From: an uncultured Collinsella sp.
GTDB taxonomy: Bacteria; Actinomycetota; Coriobacteriia; Coriobacteriales; Coriobacteriaceae
NCBI GenBank assembly: GCA_905199225.1
Contig: CAJKFS010000034.1
Coordinates: 1 to 26,167 of the forward strand
Reading direction: 5' to 3'
Length of the DNA stretch: 26,167 bases
Under the pieces are notes generated by a model. The model had not been told where the DNA came from. It saw nothing but the letters and a program-made list of their open reading frames with translations, and searched no databases. Both the position numbers and the translations under genes were made by a program. Position 1 is the first letter of the stretch. Each line of letters opens with the position of its first letter. This document shows, piece by piece, positions 23,356 to 26,167 of the stretch.

Positions 23356-23634
23356 ATGACTGTTTCCAAAGAGCGCAAGGCGGAGCTGACTGCCCAGTTC
23401 GGTAACACCCCGGTCGACACCGGCAACCCCAAGGTTCAGGTCGCCATCCTGTCCGAGCGCATCAAGGAGCTGACCGAGCACATGAAGTCCCACCAGAAGG
23501 ACTTCCACACCCGTCGTGGTCTGCTCATGCTCGTCGGTCGTCGTCGTCGTCTTCTCTCCTACATCAAGAAGAACGACATCGTCGAGTACCGTGAGCTCAT
23601 CAAGGCTCTGGGCATCCGCGACAACATCCAGTAG
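23356..23634 (+). CDS. rpsO: 30S ribosomal protein S15
   Basis: S15 binds the three-way junction of 16S rRNA early in 30S assembly. The protein has 92 residues, close to the usual 89. Family blocks are TGNPKVQVAILSERI, LTEHMKSHQKDFHTRRGL and RRRRLLSYI. ATG 23356 has AGAAAGG upstream and matches the family N-terminus; longer in-frame readings extend into the structured leader. It is followed by a terminator and then pnp, the classic rpsO-pnp pairing. Confidence 0.97.
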   Translation: MTVSKERKAELTAQFGNTPVDTGNPKVQVAILSERIKELTEHMKSHQKDFHTRRGLLMLVGRRRRLLSYIKKNDIVEYRELIKALGIRDNIQ

Positions 23635-23648
23635 GATTTGCACATGCT

Positions 23649-23680
23649 AAGAGCGTCCTGCGCAGCGGGGCGCTCTTTTT
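23649..23680 (+). terminator. Rho-independent terminator after rpsO
   Basis: AAGAGCG (23649-23655) pairs with CGCTCTT (23671-23677). Six inner pairs, including two G-U, lengthen the stem to about 13 around a three-base loop. T runs to 23680. It lies 15 bases after the rpsO stop. Some read-through into pnp is likely, since I see no clear promoter for pnp. Confidence 0.85.
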
Positions 23681-23712
23681 GTGTAAGGGCGCGAACAATC
23701 ACGCTCTGAAGC

Positions 23713-23770
23713 GTGGCGGGGGCAGGGGGCCCGCGTCACATGAGAAGCCCGCAGGCAAGGGGCCTGTGGG
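23713..23770 (+). promoter_or_regulatory. Two hairpins in the pnp leader
   Basis: The first hairpin pairs GTG-GCGGG (23713-23720) with CCCGC-GT-CAC (23730-23739), with a two-base bulge. The second pairs CCCGCAGGC (23748-23756) with GCCTGTGGG (23762-23770), one G-U pair and a five-base loop. The second ends two bases before the AAAGGAG ribosome site. In E. coli, PNPase controls its own mRNA after RNase III cuts a leader hairpin; similar control here is an inference. Confidence 0.45.
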
Positions 23771-23783
23771 GTAAAGGAGAACA

Positions 23784-26030
23784 ATGACACTCGTATCCAA
23801 GACCTTTGAGCTGTACGGCAAGACCTACACCTTTGAGTCGGGCGAGCTTGCCAAGCAGGCCACCGGCGCCTGCCTGGTCAAGCAGGGTGACACCACGATG
23901 CTCGACACTGTGGTCGTCTCCAAGGAGCGCAAGAACTACGACTTCTTCCCGCTGACCGTCGACTTCAACGAGAAGATGTACGCAGCCGGCCGCATCCCGG
24001 GTGGCTACCTCAAGCGTGAGGGCCGTCCCAGCGAGAAGGCCACGCTCACCGCACGCATGATCGACCGTCCGATTCGCCCGAGCTTCCCGGACGGCTTCCG
24101 CAACGAGGTGCACATCGTCGCTACCTCGCTTGTCGCCGACCAGGTCAACCCCTTTGACGTCATCAACGTCATGGGTGCCTCTTTGGCTATGACGCTCGGC
24201 GGCGTGCCCTTTGAGGGCCCGCTTGCTTGTGTGCGCATCGGCCGCAACGTGGAGACCGGCGAGTTTATCGTCAATCCCACCTACGAGGAGCGCGAGAACT
24301 CCGATCTGGACCTGGAGCTGGGCGGCTCTGCCGACTTCATCTCGATGGTCGAGGCCGGCGCCGAGGAGATCTCCGAGGACGACATGCTCGCCGCCATGAA
24401 GTTTGGCCAGGAGGCCCTTGCTGCCTTCTGCCAGGCTCAGGACGAGTTCGTTGCCGAGTGGGAGCAGGTCAACGGCCCCATCGTCAAGAAGGAGTACCCG
24501 CTCGACCAGCCCGTCGAGGAGGTCCAGGAGCGCATCTTTGCCCACTACGACGAGATGGCTGCTGCCCTGCGCGACGCCGACAAGCTTTCCCGCATCGGTA
24601 AGGTCGAGGCTCTGAAGGAGTCCATCCGTGCCGAGTTCACCGAGGAGGAGCAGGCCGCTTGGGAGCGCGAGATCCCCGTGGCGCTCAAGAAGCTCGAGAA
24701 GAAGGCCATGCGCACCATGGTCGTCGAGACCGGCGAGCGCGTCGACGGCCGTGCTGCCGACGAGATCCGTCCCATCATGGTGAAGGACAACTACCTGCCG
24801 CTCGTTCACGGCTCCGGCCTGTTCCAGCGTGGCCAGACCCAGGTGCTCTCCGTCCTGTCGCTCGGCATGCTCAATGAGGGCCAGCGTCTGGATACCATCG
24901 AGCCCACCGAGGGCAAGCGCTACATGCACCACTACAACTTCCCGCCGTTCTGCACCGGCGAGACCGGCCGCATGGGCAGCCCCAAGCGCCGCGAGATCGG
25001 CCATGGCAACCTGGCCGAGCGCGCTCTGCTTCCGGTGCTACCCGACGAGAACGAGTTCCCCTACGCCATCCGCGTTGTCTCTGAGGTCATGGAGTCCAAC
25101 GGCTCCTCTTCGATGGCTTCGACCTGCGGTTCTACGCTCGCCCTTATGGACGGCGGCGTGCCCATTAAGCGCCCGGTCTCCGGTATCGCCATGGGCCTGA
25201 TCCAGGAGGAGGGTAAGACCGTGGTCCTGTCCGACATCCAGGGTCTCGAGGACTTCCTGGGCGACATGGACTTTAAGGTCACCGGCACCACCGAGGGCAT
25301 CACCGCCCTGCAGATGGACAACAAGGCCACCGGCCTCACCTTCGACATCCTGGCCCGCGCCCTGCAGCAGGCCAAGGAGGGTCGTGCCTTCATCCTGCAG
25401 AAGATGCTCGATGTGATCCCCGAGCCGCGCCACACCACACGCAGTACCGCTCCGCGCATCGTTTCCATCCAGGTTCCGACCGACAAGATCCGCGACGTCA
25501 TCGGTTCTGGCGGTAAGGTCATCCGCGGCATCCAGGACGAGACTGGCGCTTCGGTCGACATCCAGGAGGACGGCACCGTCTTTGTCGGCGGCACCGGCGA
25601 GTCCGTCGACCAGGCTGTCGAGCGTATCAAGCTCATCATCAAGGTTCCCGAGCCGGGCGAGGAGTACACCGGTCGCGTGGTCTCCATCCAGCCCTTCGGC
25701 GCCTTCGTCAACCTGCTGCCCGGTAAGGACGGCCTGCTGCACATCTCCCGCGTCGCCAAGGGCCGCGTGGAGAAGGTCGAGGACGTCCTCAACGTGGGCG
25801 ACGAGGTCAAGGTCGTCGTCATCGAGGTCGACGATCGCGGCAAGATCTCGCTCGATCGTCTGGATAAGCCCGAGGCCCCGGCTCGCGCCGAGGGTGCCCC
25901 CGAGGGCGACGGCGAGCACTTCCAGCGCCGTGAGCGTCCGCGTCGCGAGCGCTCCGAGCGCAGCGACCGTCCGCGCCGTCCCGGCGACAACGGAGGCCGC
26001 AAGCCCCGCCGTCACCACGACGCCGAGTAA
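23784..26030 (+). CDS. pnp: Polyribonucleotide nucleotidyltransferase (PNPase)
   Basis: PNPase degrades RNA 3' to 5' by phosphorolysis as a trimer and can add tails. The protein has 748 residues and is complete. Two RNase PH-like domains are joined by a helical linker; the first has AGRIPGGYLKREGRPSEK and ARMIDRPIRP. The second, catalytic, has SNGSSSMASTCGSTLALMD, FLGDMDFKV and related blocks. A KH domain (about 555-615, with VIGSGGKVIRGI) is followed by an S1 domain (about 625-692). The last 56 residues form a charged tail with 13 Arg, ending RKPRRHHDAE. ATG 23784 follows AAAGGAG closely. Confidence 0.97.
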   Translation: MTLVSKTFELYGKTYTFESGELAKQATGACLVKQGDTTMLDTVVVSKERKNYDFFPLTVDFNEKMYAAGRIPGGYLKREGRPSEKATLTARMIDRPIRPSFPDGFRNEVHIVATSLVADQVNPFDVINVMGASLAMTLGGVPFEGPLACVRIGRNVETGEFIVNPTYEERENSDLDLELGGSADFISMVEAGAEEISEDDMLAAMKFGQEALAAFCQAQDEFVAEWEQVNGPIVKKEYPLDQPVEEVQERIFAHYDEMAAALRDADKLSRIGKVEALKESIRAEFTEEEQAAWEREIPVALKKLEKKAMRTMVVETGERVDGRAADEIRPIMVKDNYLPLVHGSGLFQRGQTQVLSVLSLGMLNEGQRLDTIEPTEGKRYMHHYNFPPFCTGETGRMGSPKRREIGHGNLAERALLPVLPDENEFPYAIRVVSEVMESNGSSSMASTCGSTLALMDGGVPIKRPVSGIAMGLIQEEGKTVVLSDIQGLEDFLGDMDFKVTGTTEGITALQMDNKATGLTFDILARALQQAKEGRAFILQKMLDVIPEPRHTTRSTAPRIVSIQVPTDKIRDVIGSGGKVIRGIQDETGASVDIQEDGTVFVGGTGESVDQAVERIKLIIKVPEPGEEYTGRVVSIQPFGAFVNLLPGKDGLLHISRVAKGRVEKVEDVLNVGDEVKVVVIEVDDRGKISLDRLDKPEAPARAEGAPEGDGEHFQRRERPRRERSERSDRPRRPGDNGGRKPRRHHDAE

Positions 26031-26053
26031 CAGCTACACATAAGCAGCTTAAC

Positions 26054-26084
26054 AAGGGCGACTCCGGACTGGGGTCGCCCTTTT
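26054..26084 (+). terminator. Rho-independent terminator after pnp
   Basis: AAGGGCGACTCC (26054-26065) pairs with GGGGTCGCCCTT (26071-26082), twelve pairs with one G-U, around the loop GGACT. T runs to 26084. It follows the pnp stop by 23 bases. Confidence 0.92.
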
Positions 26085-26141
26085 GCTATTCCCGGCGGGG
26101 TCCGCGGATAAAGTTTCCTGCTCTACAGTCCTGCTCACGAC

Positions 26142-26164
26142 GGAGGCCACATTAAGTGGCCTCC
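26142..26164 (+). repeat. Perfect inverted repeat at the window edge
   Basis: GGAGGCCAC (26142-26150) and GTGGCCTCC (26156-26164) form a nine-pair stem with loop ATTAA. The window ends three bases later, so a T run cannot be judged. It could be a terminator or a leader hairpin of the next gene. No gene is visible between 26085 and the end. Confidence 0.6.
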
Positions 26165-26167
26165 TGT

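Noticed and set aside
23713..23770. A G-quadruplex in the G-rich pnp leader
   Set aside because: Only two adjacent G runs of sufficient length are present; the third is far away and is better explained by hairpin pairing.
1..26167. tRNA genes, CRISPR arrays, insertion sequences or phage genes
   Set aside because: No cloverleaf, regular spaced repeats, transposase, integrase or phage structural motif was seen in any gap or frame.

Overview
The window reads as a stretch of core chromosome from a high-GC, Gram-positive gut actinobacterium, most likely of the class Coriobacteriia and probably Collinsella or a close relative. Three things point there. It has an actinobacterial integration host factor (mIHF) gene directly before gmk. 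It has NAD-linked dihydroorotate dehydrogenase genes (pyrK-pyrD) and an undecaprenol/diacylglycerol kinase gene arranged as in Firmicutes. Its codons are GC-rich with many GTG starts. The genus is an inference from gene content, not from a marker comparison. All 26 genes are on the plus strand. I see no rRNA, tRNA, CRISPR array, insertion sequence or prophage.

Layout. (1) 1-4309: the end of pyrB (cut by the window edge), then pyrC, pyrK, pyrD and pyrF. These cover pyrimidine synthesis from carbamoyl-aspartate to UMP except orotate phosphoribosyltransferase (pyrE), which is not in the window. (2) 4310-4536: a structured intergenic region with a long imperfect hairpin and a second inverted repeat. 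(3) 4549-6959: mihF-gmk-rpoZ-thiI, tightly packed and closed by a strong terminator. (4) 7173-11227: comEA-comEC (DNA uptake) and holA (DNA polymerase III delta), the holA start lying behind its own promoter-like sequence. (5) 11361-11627: rpsT with a structured leader and a terminator. (6) 11724-15818: lepA (apparently leaderless), a dus gene and hemW. (7) 15877-18210: two adjacent J-protein genes. The first encodes an unusual DnaJ-like protein whose C-terminal half is replaced by membrane segments; the second is an ordinary DnaJ. (8) 18220-23217: mtaB-phoH-ybeY-dgkA-era-recO, overlapping or nearly so. (9) 23356-26030: rpsO and pnp, each with a structured leader and a terminator.

Functionally the window is dominated by nucleotide synthesis, translation and ribosome maturation (rpsT, lepA, ybeY, era, rpsO, dus, mtaB, thiI), RNA turnover (pnp, ybeY), protein folding (two J-proteins) and DNA metabolism (holA, recO, comEA/EC, mihF). 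No gene in it looks horizontally acquired. The most unusual item is the membrane-tailed J-protein at 15877-16980, which sits where many actinobacteria carry hrcA. Secondary points of interest are an acidic N-terminal extension on Era, a leaderless lepA, and several untranslated leaders with alternative or attenuator-like hairpins.
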